A stretch of DNA of 64,000 nucleotides from Sphingomonas sp. IW22 (GCF_041321155.1 NZ_JBGGWB010000006.1:1-64000), one strand, 5' to 3'; shown: positions 9,301-17,935, counted from the stretch's first letter. Numbers and translations: made by a program. The notes: a model not told the origin generated them from the letters alone.

Positions 9301-10356
9301 ATGCCGAACGCCCAACCCTTTCACCTGATTGCCGGCGGTGCCGGTTTCATCGGGTCGCACCTGTGCCGCACCCTTTTGGATCGCGGGGAACGGGTGTTGT
9401 GCGTCGACAATCTGCAAAGCGCATGGCCCGGCAACCTCGAAACACTGCGCGACCGGGCGGGGTTCGAATTCGTACAGGCCGACATCTCCGCCCCACTGCC
9501 TGCCGCCGTGACGCGTCGCACCGCCGCCGTCACGAATATCTGGAACCTGGCATGCGCCGCGTCGCCGCCGCGCTATCAGGCGGACCCCGAACATACGATG
9601 ATGACCAATGTCGTCGGCACCGACCAGTTGCTCCGGCTGGCGGAGACCGCAGGCGCGCGGTTCCTGCTGACCTCGACCAGCGAGGTTTACGGCGACCCCG
9701 AACAGCATCCGCAGGTGGAGGCATATCGCGGGCGCGTGAACTGCACCGGCCCGCGCGCCTGCTATGACGAGGGCAAGCGCGCCGCCGAAACGCTGTCATT
9801 CGATTTCGGTCGGCTGAAGCGCGCCGACGTTCGCGTGGCGCGCATCTTCAACACCTATGGTCCGCACATGCAGGCTGATGACGGGCGCATCATCTCGAAC
9901 GTGATAACCCAGATGCTGGGGGGTGATGCGATCACCGTCTATGGCGCGGGTACGCAGACGCGCAGCCTTTGCTATGTCGACGACATGGTCGCCGGACTGA
10001 TCCGGCTGATGGAATCGGAGCAGGCGGGCGACGGTCCGGTCAATCTGGGCAACCCGGACGAACGGACGGTTCTGGAAATCGTGGCGACGATCGCCAGGGT
10101 TATCGGGATCGAGCCAAAGATCCTGTTTCAACCATTGCCGCAGGACGACCCGCTGCGCCGCCGGCCCGACATCACCCGCGCCCAGCAATTGCTGGGCTGG
10201 AACCCGTTGACTCCGGCCGAAACCGGCATTGCCCGCACGGTGGACCGGTTTCGCGGCACCCGGCAGCCGACGGCACTGCCGCCAAAGCGCCGCTGCCGAG
10301 ATAAGCCAATTTTCCTACCCTCTTACCCAACAAAGCCTTTTTATAAGCCGCTCTAA
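9301..10356 (+). CDS. UDP-glucuronate decarboxylase-like (UDP-xylose synthase) SDR
   Basis: 351-residue extended SDR. NAD loop [14 protein letters not shown] is at the N-terminus, supporting the ATG at 9301 over the longer frame from 9148. The catalytic motif is YDEGKRAAETL, the hallmark of UDP-xylose synthase-type decarboxylases, followed by ARIFNTYGPHM. Predicted reaction: UDP-glucuronate to UDP-xylose with CO2 release. The last 30 or so residues (basic, proline-rich) are unlike the family and may be an extension from altered flanking DNA. Relation to the UDP-glucuronate epimerase at the window start suggests a shared uronate pool. Confidence 0.8.
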   Translation: MPNAQPFHLIAGGAGFIGSHLCRTLLDRGERVLCVDNLQSAWPGNLETLRDRAGFEFVQADISAPLPAAVTRRTAAVTNIWNLACAASPPRYQADPEHTMMTNVVGTDQLLRLAETAGARFLLTSTSEVYGDPEQHPQVEAYRGRVNCTGPRACYDEGKRAAETLSFDFGRLKRADVRVARIFNTYGPHMQADDGRIISNVITQMLGGDAITVYGAGTQTRSLCYVDDMVAGLIRLMESEQAGDGPVNLGNPDERTVLEIVATIARVIGIEPKILFQPLPQDDPLRRRPDITRAQQLLGWNPLTPAETGIARTVDRFRGTRQPTALPPKRRCRDKPIFLPSYPTKPFYKPL

Positions 10357-10580
10357 CCGATGGGATAGCTGCGCTCACCAAGAATCCAACCTAACGCTTT
10401 GTTTTTATTGCCGAAACAAGAATCGTGAAACAAATTTCCCATAAGTCAATGCTTAGCTTTTGCCTCGTATGTCGATAATCGGGGCGAAACTTGCCAAAAC
10501 ACGATGTTGCGCTGCAAAAAAGCGCTGTGATTGAGGTGGAGAAATGTTGTATCACACGATCCAGATACGGACAGATAGGG

Positions 10581-11978
10581 ATGGCTAACATGGAAATGGA
10601 GGCGTTCCATCATAAATCATGGCGTGCGCGACCCAATATATCGCCAGCCACTGCATCGACGCTGAAATTCAGATCCGGACTTTGGCTTATTGGGCTGGAT
10701 TTAACCAGTCTAATAATGGGCTTCGGCTTTGCCGCTTATATAAGAGGTGTGCTTTTAGGACCAATTGACTGGATTTGGCCTATTATTGCAATAGCTCCGA
10801 TTTACTTTTTGATGGCATTGGGATTTGATGCTTATGATGCCAGCAATCTGTTAAAGGCCCGACATGGGGCAATGCGCGGTGCACGTGCGCTACTTGCGGC
10901 AGTCTGCACGCTGATTTTAGCAGCGTTCTGTCTAAAGGTGAGTGAGGAATTTCCTCGAGCACTAATGGCCTTGGGCACTACAGCATCATTGGTTTTACTG
11001 TTGATACTACGATATTTATTTGTTCGCAACATGAACTGGATTATTGGTGGAAATCCGTTTAACGTAGTGCTGCTACACGATGGCGCTTCACCATTGCCGA
11101 CTGGCCATTTCACAACAGTACTTATAGCCGATGAACGGTTTGATCCTGACATACACGATCCTTTGATGTATGACCGATTAGCTCGTACAGTTTCAAGTGC
11201 TGATCGTGTAATCGTCGCGTGTGCTCCTGAAAAGAGAGCCGCTTGGGCGCATGTTTTAAAGGGAACAAACATCTTAGGCGAGATTTTCGTTCCTGAACTG
11301 CGTGATTTGGCCCCCCTTGGGGTTTCAGTCTGTGACCGTACACCCAGCGTAGTAGTAGCCGTCGCGCCGTTCGGTTTATATGACCGTGCCCTTAAACGTG
11401 CGTTCGATATATTTTTATCTGGTATCGCTCTGTTTATATTCTCGCCTTTATTAATACTGGTCAGTATTCTGATTAAGTTGGATACGCCCGGTCCCATCAT
11501 ATTTAAGCAGGTAAGAATTGGCTGCCGAAACGAAATGTTCCGCATTTGGAAGTTTCGAAGCATGAGAGTGGAGGGAAGTGACAGTTCAGGGCATCGCTCG
11601 GCTTCAAGAGATGATGACCGTATTACAACTATTGGTCGATTTTTAAGAAGCTCGAGTTTAGATGAACTTCCGCAGCTTTTTAACGTATTGAAGGGCGATA
11701 TGAGCATCGTTGGCCCTCGACCTCATGCCCTAGGATCACGTGCTGCTGAAAAGCTTTTTTGGGAAGTAGATGGTCGTTATTGGCACCGACATTCGGTCAA
11801 GCCTGGGCTGACTGGGCTCGCCCAAGTTCGTGGTTTTCGTGGCGCAACACTAATTGAAGACGATTTGCGCAATCGTTTGCAGGCAGACTTGGAATATATA
11901 GAACATTGGACGATTTGGCGAGATATAAGAATTATCATCTTAACCTTTGGCGTTTTATCTCATCGCAATGCTTACTAG
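10581..11978 (+). CDS. Undecaprenyl-phosphate sugar phosphotransferase (priming enzyme)
   Basis: 465-residue polyprenyl glycosylphosphotransferase of the WcaJ/PssY type, which places the first sugar-1-phosphate on undecaprenyl phosphate. N-terminal half has four hydrophobic helices; the C-terminal bacterial sugar transferase domain contains LDTPGPIIFKQVRIG, WKFRSMRVEG, SLDELPQLFNVLKGDMS and VGPRPHA. The C-terminus RNAY is the natural end in this family. Start chosen at ATG 10581 by proximity to conserved sequence; 10491 is possible. Composition is clearly lower in GC than neighbours, suggesting acquisition. Its stop codon is at the junction with an IS. Confidence 0.88.
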   Translation: MANMEMEAFHHKSWRARPNISPATASTLKFRSGLWLIGLDLTSLIMGFGFAAYIRGVLLGPIDWIWPIIAIAPIYFLMALGFDAYDASNLLKARHGAMRGARALLAAVCTLILAAFCLKVSEEFPRALMALGTTASLVLLLILRYLFVRNMNWIIGGNPFNVVLLHDGASPLPTGHFTTVLIADERFDPDIHDPLMYDRLARTVSSADRVIVACAPEKRAAWAHVLKGTNILGEIFVPELRDLAPLGVSVCDRTPSVVVAVAPFGLYDRALKRAFDIFLSGIALFIFSPLLILVSILIKLDTPGPIIFKQVRIGCRNEMFRIWKFRSMRVEGSDSSGHRSASRDDDRITTIGRFLRSSSLDELPQLFNVLKGDMSIVGPRPHALGSRAAEKLFWEVDGRYWHRHSVKPGLTGLAQVRGFRGATLIEDDLRNRLQADLEYIEHWTIWRDIRIIILTFGVLSHRNAY

Positions 11979-12720
11979 GCTGTAGACTCATAAGCGCGCA
12001 GCCACAGGCGTATTGAGGCGAGTTGGACCATGGCGAGGAAGTTGGCGGCGAGCTTGTCGTAACGGGTGGCGACCCGGCGGAAGTGCTTCAGCTTGGAGAA
12101 GAACCGCTCGGTCAGGTTCCGCTCGCGGTAGAGCCGCTTGCTGAAGCAGGGTTTCCACTTATGGTTGCGCTGGGGCGGGATGTTAGGCGTGGCACCCTTG
12201 GATCATCTCGCGGTGCGGCCGGCGTCATAAGCCTTGGCCGCCAGCACAACGGTGCGCGGGGCAAGATGATTGAGCAGCCGGTCGGCCATCTGGCCGTCAT
12301 GGGTCTGTCCTACCGTCAGGGCGAGCCGGATTGGGGGCCCTGCGCGTCGACGACGACGTGGATCTTGGTCGTGAGCCCGCCGCGTGATCGACCGAGACAG
12401 TTATCTGCACCCCCCTTTTTGCCGTCGCGGCCTGCTGGTGGGCGCGAACGGGGGTGCTGCCGATCATCTGGATGGCGCCGTCATGGGCGGCGCTGATGGC
12501 GTCTATTAGACAATCCCATACGCCCGCTTTTCGCCATCGCACGAAGCGATTGTAGCAGGTGGTGCGCGGGCAGGTCGCGTCACGGAGCGCCGGAGCGTAG
12601 CACCCAGAAGACGCCGTTCAGCACACGGCAATCGTCGACGCGCGGGACGCCCCGAGGCTTGTTGGGTAGCAGCGGCTCGATCACGCGCCACTCGAAGTCG
12701 GTCAGGTCATATCGGCTCAT
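11975..12720 (-). pseudogene. IS5-family transposase, inactivated (copy 3)
   Basis: Starts MSRYDLTDFEWRVIEPLLPN at 12720 and ends at the IS tip. The codon for the tryptophan in SGAPWRDLP is TGA, and 14 bases (GGAACGATACGGCC in copy 2) are deleted just afterwards. Later frames still show RAHQQAATAKRG and the AAAAAGGGGGG slip site. Compared with copy 2 the lesions are different, so the two copies decayed independently. Confidence 0.85.
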
Positions 12721-13146
12721 GCCGGCGCTGAATCATGCACTGCCGCGTCAGGAAAGAGGCGACACCTACATCTGCCAGCGCTGAATCTCTCGATATCGCC
12801 GTACCAAGTTCAAGGGGAGCAGCGTCAACAGCGCCCAAGGCGGTAGCAGGAGCAGTGTAAACACAACAGCAAAGCCAAGAAGACCCCGTCAGATCGACCG
12901 AACCCATATCCAGCGCGGTCATCCCGGTGGCCCAGACGACAAGAAGCACCGGGGCCACTGACCAGATTCCAATCAGCGCTAAGCGCCATCGAGAGCGCGG
13001 AAGGAAGCCAAGCCCGGCTCCAATCGCCATCGCCCCCGCCGCCCATGCGACCAGCGTTGTCGTGCTCAGCCCATCCCACATGACCCAAGCCTACGATCGG
13101 CTTGCCAGCTCGACAACCATCCACGCAGATTTATGAGTTCACGACC
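11978..13146 (-). mobile_element. IS5-family element, copy 3 (1169 bp) with cargo
   Basis: Ends are GGCTGTAGACTCATAA at the left and, read inward from the right, GGTCGTGAACTCATAA. They match at 13 of 16 positions. TA is duplicated at 11976-11977 and 13147-13148. The transposase is on the minus strand and is inactivated. About 425 bp between its start and the right-hand repeat hold a frameshifted membrane-protein gene. The insertion point is the stop codon of the preceding transferase. Confidence 0.88.
12766..13081 (-). pseudogene. IS-borne small membrane protein, frameshifted
   Basis: Begins MWDGLSTTTLVAWAAGAMAI, giving two hydrophobic helices to about residue 62. The frame then has to change near 12890. 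In the adjacent frame the protein continues RGLLGFAVVFTLLLLPPW and ends LVRRYREIQRWQM at a stop at 12766. The two parts together would make a three- or four-helix membrane protein of about 105 residues. Located upstream of, and in the same direction as, the transposase. I do not recognise the family. Confidence 0.5.
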
Positions 13147-13153
13147 TAAAGAC

Positions 13154-13900
13154 TTATTTTAGACAAGCGACAATTCCTGTAATCACTGAAATGGTTTCCT
13201 GTGGATCCCGTATGCGAACGGTATCCATCCCCATGGTCTTGGCCGGGTAATCATTGCCCCCAGGAAAGATCGCATCGCCGATAAAGATCATGTCGCCAAT
13301 CGCGATGCCGCTTTCGTCGGACAGCTTGTTAAGGCCATAAGCCTTGTCCACGCCCTCACGCGTGATATCGATCGAGGTCGCGCCGCCCATGTTGATCGAG
13401 AGGCCCGGCAGCCGTCCGCGCAGGTCGGCCTGAATAATCTTGCGCTTGGCAAAATCGGGATCCCAATGCTCTTTGGCGTTGATCGGTGCCTGCTGGCCCA
13501 GTGCCGAAAAGGTGATCTGACTGCCGCGATCCTCGATCCGTTCGCCCCATGTCTGTTCGGGAACGAAGCCCGTCGCTTCGAGCGAGGCGTCAAACGCGGC
13601 CAGAATCCGGGCCTTTGTCTCCTCATCGAACAATTCGGCATAGATCGCAGACCAGGCGCCCTGACGATGGGTATAAAGCTTGGTTCCCGTCGTTGGCATC
13701 AGCCACAGCCGGCTGCGATCAGCATGGTCGGGCAGGCGGCTCGCCACCTGCTTTTCGAACTGCGGCCAGTCACCGCCCGAAATGACCGCGACATGCGCAA
13801 CGTCCAGCAATTCGGCCAGCGCTTGGCCCATCGGCTCGCCCAAGGGCTGCTTGCTTTCGGCCAGTGTGCCGTCAAGATCGAAGGCGATCAGTTGCTTCAT
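13154..13900 (-). CDS. Phosphomannomutase-like HAD-IIB enzyme
   Basis: 248-residue HAD-superfamily protein resembling eukaryotic-type phosphomannomutase, which interconverts mannose-6-phosphate and mannose-1-phosphate. The nucleophile motif is FDLDGTLAESKQPLG at the N-terminus. NMGGATSIDITREGVDKAYG and FIGDAIFPGGNDYPA match the substrate and acid motifs of that family. Its stop lies 6 bp from the IS copy 3 target site, so the IS sits just behind it. With the guanylyltransferase at 15170 it could supply GDP-mannose. A sugar-phosphate phosphatase remains an alternative. Confidence 0.75.
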   Translation of the reverse strand: MKQLIAFDLDGTLAESKQPLGEPMGQALAELLDVAHVAVISGGDWPQFEKQVASRLPDHADRSRLWLMPTTGTKLYTHRQGAWSAIYAELFDEETKARILAAFDASLEATGFVPEQTWGERIEDRGSQITFSALGQQAPINAKEHWDPDFAKRKIIQADLRGRLPGLSINMGGATSIDITREGVDKAYGLNKLSDESGIAIGDMIFIGDAIFPGGNDYPAKTMGMDTVRIRDPQETISVITGIVACLK

Positions 13901-14216
13901 CAGGGGAACACTCCATGGACGGGATCACGCAAGCCGGCCTGCATGCCTGAATGGTTGTCGAAGCGGTTGAAACAGTCAGTGCAGCCGCAGCCCGCACTGC
14001 TGCCCGACATTGCTGGACAGGATGCCGGGATGATCGTTCCAATGGCCCCTTTTGCGGTTTTCCGCCCTTCGCGTCCTTCCAAACCCCAAACACGGCGTAG
14101 TGCAAGCGCTTTGTGACGTAAGATGCCTCGTTTTTGACGATGAAGCGCTGTGTCGATCGGCGCATCATTGCAATGGCAGCGTCGAATGGGCATATATGGG
14201 GTCAAGGAGCGCACTC
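13901..14216. other. Divergent intergenic region upstream of the toxin-antitoxin genes
   Basis: Lies between the start of the minus-strand HAD gene and the plus-strand antitoxin. No gene is supported here. The palindrome CATATATG at 14191-14198 sits just before the antitoxin ribosome binding site and could be an autoregulatory operator. Confidence 0.35.
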
Positions 14217-14567
14217 ATGATTGCTGCTTTTCTGAACGATATCCGCGACCATGACATAATCGCCCCGCGCCGCATGGCGGAACGGCTGCGTGTGCCGGTA
14301 TCTCAACTGGCGCGGCTTGCACGGGTCAATCGCAACACGATGACCGCCCGACCCGAAAGCCCGGCAGTGCAGGCTAAGCTGGGCGAGATCGCCCGCATCA
14401 TCGCCGGGGCCGCGCAACTGACGGGCGATGAAGGCAAGGCGATCATCTGGTTCCGGCATCAACCCATTCCCGGTTTTGGCAAGACTGCCGAGGAACTGGT
14501 CGAACAGGGCCATGGCGTACTGGTGATCGAGGATTTAGAGCGCATGACCGATGGTGCCTATTCCTAA
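14217..14567 (+). CDS. Xre/MbcA/ParS-type antitoxin
   Basis: 116-residue DUF2384-type antitoxin that neutralises the downstream RES-domain toxin and probably represses the pair. The N-terminal helix-turn-helix region is RRMAERLRVPVSQLARLARV. The C-terminal part (AIIWFRHQPIPGFGKTAEEL, then VEQGHGVLVIEDLERM) is the diagnostic toxin-binding MbcA/ParS segment. Start at 14217 is set by AAGGAG seven bases upstream, in preference to an earlier ATG at 14196. The toxin gene follows after 63 bp. Confidence 0.88.
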   Translation: MIAAFLNDIRDHDIIAPRRMAERLRVPVSQLARLARVNRNTMTARPESPAVQAKLGEIARIIAGAAQLTGDEGKAIIWFRHQPIPGFGKTAEELVEQGHGVLVIEDLERMTDGAYS

Positions 14568-14630
14568 AGCTTGGCGCACAGCATCACCGCCTGACAGCAG
14601 GCGCAAGCGGGGCAACTTAGCATTGAACCC

Positions 14631-15128
14631 ATGCCCTATCCCGTCCGCCCGCTCGACATTCAGGTCTGGCGCATGATCGCGCCCGCACATCAGCGCAGCC
14701 CCTTGTCGGGAGAAGGAGCGCGGCTGCATGGCGGGCGCTGGAATCTGAAGGGCTGGCCCGCGCATTATAGCGCGCTCGACCCCGTGACCGCTGTAGCCGA
14801 ATATTATCAGGGGCTGGCGCGGCCGGGCGTGCTTGCCCCCTACCGGGTCGTGGCCGATCGCATCGCCGACCTGACTGACGGTCGCGGCAACGCCGCCGAT
14901 CCGGCTGTCACCAAGGCGCTTGATGCCGAATGGAAGACGATCGCTCGCATCAACGGTCGGGTGCCGCCAAGCTGGGCGGTCGTACAACCGTTGGTGGCCG
15001 ACGGCGTCCAGGGCGCGCTCGTCCCCTCACTTCAGAACCCGGGCGGCACCGCGCTGGTGCTATGGCATTGGGGCAACGGTGGCGCGCGCCTGACGCTTAT
15101 CGACCCCGACCGGGCGCTGAGCGGATAG
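14631..15128 (+). CDS. RES-domain toxin (NAD-degrading type)
   Basis: 165-residue RES-family protein; characterised relatives degrade NAD+ or modify targets with ADP-ribose. Visible conserved residues include the arginine in WRMIAPAH, the GARLHGGRWN segment with its Arg/Gly/Trp, YYSAL-like YSALDPVTAVAEYY with the glutamate, and the late serine in LVPSLQNPGGTALVL. The final NGGARLTLIDP is typical. Together with the upstream antitoxin this is a complete Xre/RES addiction module, which fits a plasmid maintenance role. Confidence 0.9.
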   Translation: MPYPVRPLDIQVWRMIAPAHQRSPLSGEGARLHGGRWNLKGWPAHYSALDPVTAVAEYYQGLARPGVLAPYRVVADRIADLTDGRGNAADPAVTKALDAEWKTIARINGRVPPSWAVVQPLVADGVQGALVPSLQNPGGTALVLWHWGNGGARLTLIDPDRALSG

Positions 15129-15163
15129 GTGTATGGGCGTCGACATGTCGGCATCCATACACC
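15128..15163. promoter_or_regulatory. 36-bp near-perfect dyad containing CGACATGTCG
   Basis: Outer arms are GGTGTATGG and CCATACACC (9 bp, exact); the centre CGACATGTCG at 15141-15150 is an exact 10-bp palindrome. Only three of the 18 base pairs per arm mismatch. It sits between the convergent ends of the RES toxin and the guanylyltransferase. It could act as a hairpin terminator for both, but it lacks T tracts and shares its core with sites around the small parA operon, so a protein-binding role is favoured. Confidence 0.6.
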
Positions 15164-15169
15164 CCGCGC

Positions 15170-16219
15170 TCATCCCTTCATCGCATCGAGCAGCCGCTTC
15201 ACGTCCTGCGACCGGCCACGCGGCAGGATCAGAATGTCGTCGCCGCTAGCCACGACGATCAGGTTGCTGACCCCCACCATCGCCACGCGCGCGCGGTCGG
15301 ATCGAACCAGACAGCCATGGGTGTCGAGCATCACGACCTCGCCGTCGGTCGCATTGCCCTTGGCGTCGGTTTCGCTGAGCGCATGCAGGGCATCCCAGCT
15401 TCCGACATCGCTCCACCCCATTGCAACGGGGACCACAGCGACCCTGTCGGCGCGCTCCATCACGGCATAGTCGATCGAGTTCGAAGGAGACCCACCGAAC
15501 GCCGCCGCTTCGGGGCGCACGCAGATACCGTCGCGATCCGCCCCCGCCATGGCACGCTTCGCCGCGTCAAGCATCGCCGGCGCGAATTCGGCCAACGCTG
15601 CCAGATAGGCATCAGCCCGGAACAGGAAGATGCCGCCATTCCACGCATGATCGCCTGCGGCGACCATTGCCTGTGCGGCCTCGAACGGCGGCTTTTCGAC
15701 AAAGCGGGCGACGCGGTGCACGCCCTCGGCTAGCGGCTCGCCGACCTGGATATAGCCATAGCCCGTCTCGGGCGCGTCGGGGGTAATGCCGAACGTCACC
15801 AGCCAGCCATCCTCGACCAGCGGCAATGCGCGCCGGATTGCGGCGTGAAAGGCCGGAACATCGGCAATCACATGGTCGGACGGCATGACCAGCAGCGGCG
15901 CATTGCCACTGCCCGCCGCGACCGCCGCCAGTGCAATTGCGGGCGCGGTATTGCGCGCCATCGGCTCCAGCACAATCGTCTGAGCGGCGCAGCCCGCCTC
16001 GGCCAGCTGGGTGGCGACCTGATCGGCATGAGCGGTATTGGCGACCACGATCGGCGCGGCAAAGGCTTCTCCAGTGGCGCGCGCGGCCGTCAGTTGCAGC
16101 ATCGTCTGGGCTGCGGTCAGGGCCAGAAATTGCTTGGGCCGCTCCGGTCGCGACATCGGCCACAGCCGCGTGCCGCTACCACCAGACAGAATAACGGGAA
16201 CGATCGTCGAACTCGGCAT
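15170..16219 (-). CDS. Mannose-1-phosphate guanylyltransferase
   Basis: 349-residue nucleotidyltransferase that makes GDP-mannose from GTP and mannose-1-phosphate. The signature is VILSGGSGTRLWPMSRPERP followed by KQFLAL. Downstream FVEKPPFEAAQAMVA and WNGGIFLFRADAYL are typical ManC motifs. It ends after the nucleotidyltransferase region, so it lacks the C-terminal phosphomannose isomerase cupin of bifunctional AlgA/ManC proteins; a separate isomerase is needed. GGAGG before the ATG at 16219 supports this start. Confidence 0.92.
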   Translation of the reverse strand: MPSSTIVPVILSGGSGTRLWPMSRPERPKQFLALTAAQTMLQLTAARATGEAFAAPIVVANTAHADQVATQLAEAGCAAQTIVLEPMARNTAPAIALAAVAAGSGNAPLLVMPSDHVIADVPAFHAAIRRALPLVEDGWLVTFGITPDAPETGYGYIQVGEPLAEGVHRVARFVEKPPFEAAQAMVAAGDHAWNGGIFLFRADAYLAALAEFAPAMLDAAKRAMAGADRDGICVRPEAAAFGGSPSNSIDYAVMERADRVAVVPVAMGWSDVGSWDALHALSETDAKGNATDGEVVMLDTHGCLVRSDRARVAMVGVSNLIVVASGDDILILPRGRSQDVKRLLDAMKG

Positions 16220-16535
16220 GGGGGTGGCCTCCGTATTTGCGCCTCCCAAACGCAGAAATCCCGCTTGGTGCAAGCTGTTTACGCCTCGCACGGTCCAAAT
16301 TGACAGGCAGACGCGTGATCGCGAACGCGCAATTCCTTAACAAGGAGTAAACGACAGGTCCGTAGGATTGCCGTCTGGCGTGCCCGCACCGGCCGCACGT
16401 AAGTCCTGACTGTCAGTGCGACGGGTCCCTGCCGTAGCCCCTCGCCGGATAGCGAGGCTGTATGATCAAGCGTTCACGGACATCGCCCGGCGGCTTGCGG
16501 GATTATCGTCGACACCGTGCGATGAGTAAGAATTG
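16220..16535. other. Divergent promoter region between manC-type and PilZ genes
   Basis: No gene. Contains a perfect 6-bp hairpin CCTCGC-CGGATA-GCGAGG at 16440-16457, about 80 bp upstream of the PilZ start. It has no following T tract, so it is more likely a leader RNA structure or operator than a terminator. Confidence 0.4.
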
Positions 16536-17234
16536 ATGTCGATGCTGGATTTCCTGCGCCGAAAGCCCGCGCCGCCCCTCGAAGCGCTGGATTCGCTTGA
16601 TACTCGTGCCGCCCCGCGCGAGCGCATCTGCATTCCGGTGACAGTCGATACCGGCTGCGAATGGTATGATGCGGTCATTCTCGACCTCAACATGCGCGGT
16701 GCTCGGATCTATGTCGAAGATGAATCGCCGCGGCTGCGCCCTTGCCTTGGCCAGTTGCTGGCCGTTCGCCCGTCGGGCGGCGTTCCGATCGCGGCGCAGG
16801 TCCGCTGGCGCGAGGACCGGCATCTGGGTGTCCAGTTCCTCGTCAACATACATGCCGAAACCCTGTCGATGTTTCGCTCCGCCTCACAACAGCGGCTCCA
16901 GCCTCGCCCAAGCCGCGCCCGCGTCGGCTTCGATGTCGAGGTGGTTTTCGGGGAACATCGGCAGACGGCGCGTCTGACCGACATTTCCAGCTCCGGCGCG
17001 CGCATCAACGGCGTTTCGGAGGTTGATGTCGGCACCCCGATGATGGTGCATTTGGAAGGACTGATGCCAATCGCGGGCCATGTCCGCTGGGTCGATGGCG
17101 AAGAAGCCGGTATCATGTTCACGCGCCTGCTGCCGATCGGCAGCGCACGTTATATCGCCGAACAGGGACTAGTCAGTCGGTTGTGGCTGCAAGAAGTTAT
17201 AGAGCAGCATGATAGCGCGAATCCGCTGAATTAA
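16536..17234 (+). CDS. Tandem PilZ-domain c-di-GMP receptor
   Basis: 232-residue cytoplasmic protein with two PilZ domains. Domain 1 (about 25-115) has RAAPR (RxxxR) and DLNMRGARI, where the usual serine of DxSxxG is asparagine. Domain 2 (about 125-215) has RLQPR and the canonical DISSSGARI. PilZ proteins bind cyclic di-GMP and regulate polysaccharide synthesis or motility. Placement among sugar-nucleotide genes fits control of exopolysaccharide. The unusual Ser-to-Asn in domain 1 suggests weak or altered ligand binding there. Preceding TTG codon also in frame; ATG 16536 chosen. Confidence 0.85.
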   Translation: MSMLDFLRRKPAPPLEALDSLDTRAAPRERICIPVTVDTGCEWYDAVILDLNMRGARIYVEDESPRLRPCLGQLLAVRPSGGVPIAAQVRWREDRHLGVQFLVNIHAETLSMFRSASQQRLQPRPSRARVGFDVEVVFGEHRQTARLTDISSSGARINGVSEVDVGTPMMVHLEGLMPIAGHVRWVDGEEAGIMFTRLLPIGSARYIAEQGLVSRLWLQEVIEQHDSANPLN

Positions 17235-17420
17235 GCAATATTTAGCATGTCGATTTCCAAATCGGCTATCGTTAGTTCGAGTGGCCCTTTTATGGAAGCA
17301 GGGCAGCGAGGATGCGAGGGCAAGCGATAGCAACGCTCGTCTGGCTTCTGCGATTGCAAATGAACGCGCTAGAGCCTCGGTACAAGCACGGTACGGGCCG
17401 CTGCCAAAGAGGCTCAGAAA

Positions 17421-17935
17421 CTAGGATGCGTGTCCCCCGGTACGTTCTCCGACAATCGCGGTGAACTGAAAAGGCCCTTGTTCATAGGGTAATGTGCCGG
17501 TCCGGCGTAGCAGGACGTGCGGGATTGTCTTGAAATCGAGCCAGATATGCGGGATGCCAACCCTTGACCGCCAACACCGATAACCCTGTACTACTAAATA
17601 ATAAGTAGATGCTCGGTCACGTCGATTTCCCGAGACCGTCTTTGAATTCTTCACCTCAATGATCGTCGGCACGTCCACCGGCGCGCGGGCGGGGGAGGCG
17701 CCTAGCATCTCGCGCATGTTCAGCAAATTCTAACCGTGTAGCCAAGCAGGCGCCCGTTCCCCGATGCCAGTGCCGGGGGCAGGTGACCCTCGTCTTGGGC
17801 CATGCGGATACGATTGGTCAAACAACCAAGCGATTGCGCAGCCTCGGCAATGCCGAAGCGGACGTTCAGGCTTTTGCGGCTCGCGAGCATGAACGTTTTC
17901 CGCAGCCGTCACTAGATCATTCGCCCGCGATTAGC
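17421..17935 (-). pseudogene. Decayed parA remnant
   Basis: On the minus strand MREMLGASPARAPVD and later YYLVVQGYRC match MRAVLGASPARASGD and HYLAVQGYRV of the intact ParA at 56001-57197. The preceding DNA (17800-17930) aligns with that gene's helix-turn-helix region base for base at many positions, for example GCCATGCGGATACGATTGGT. The Walker A loop has been lost (TVSGNRRDR) and the frame is shifted. Only the first half of the gene remains. It lies next to the mobilization genes, 39 kb from the intact copy. Confidence 0.8.

Noticed and set aside
12023..12496. 157-codon plus-strand open frame
   Set aside because: Reverse strand of the decayed IS transposase; no independent evidence.
15129..15470. 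113-codon plus-strand frame over the 3' end of manC
   Set aside because: Antisense shadow of the guanylyltransferase gene, which has strong motifs on the minus strand.
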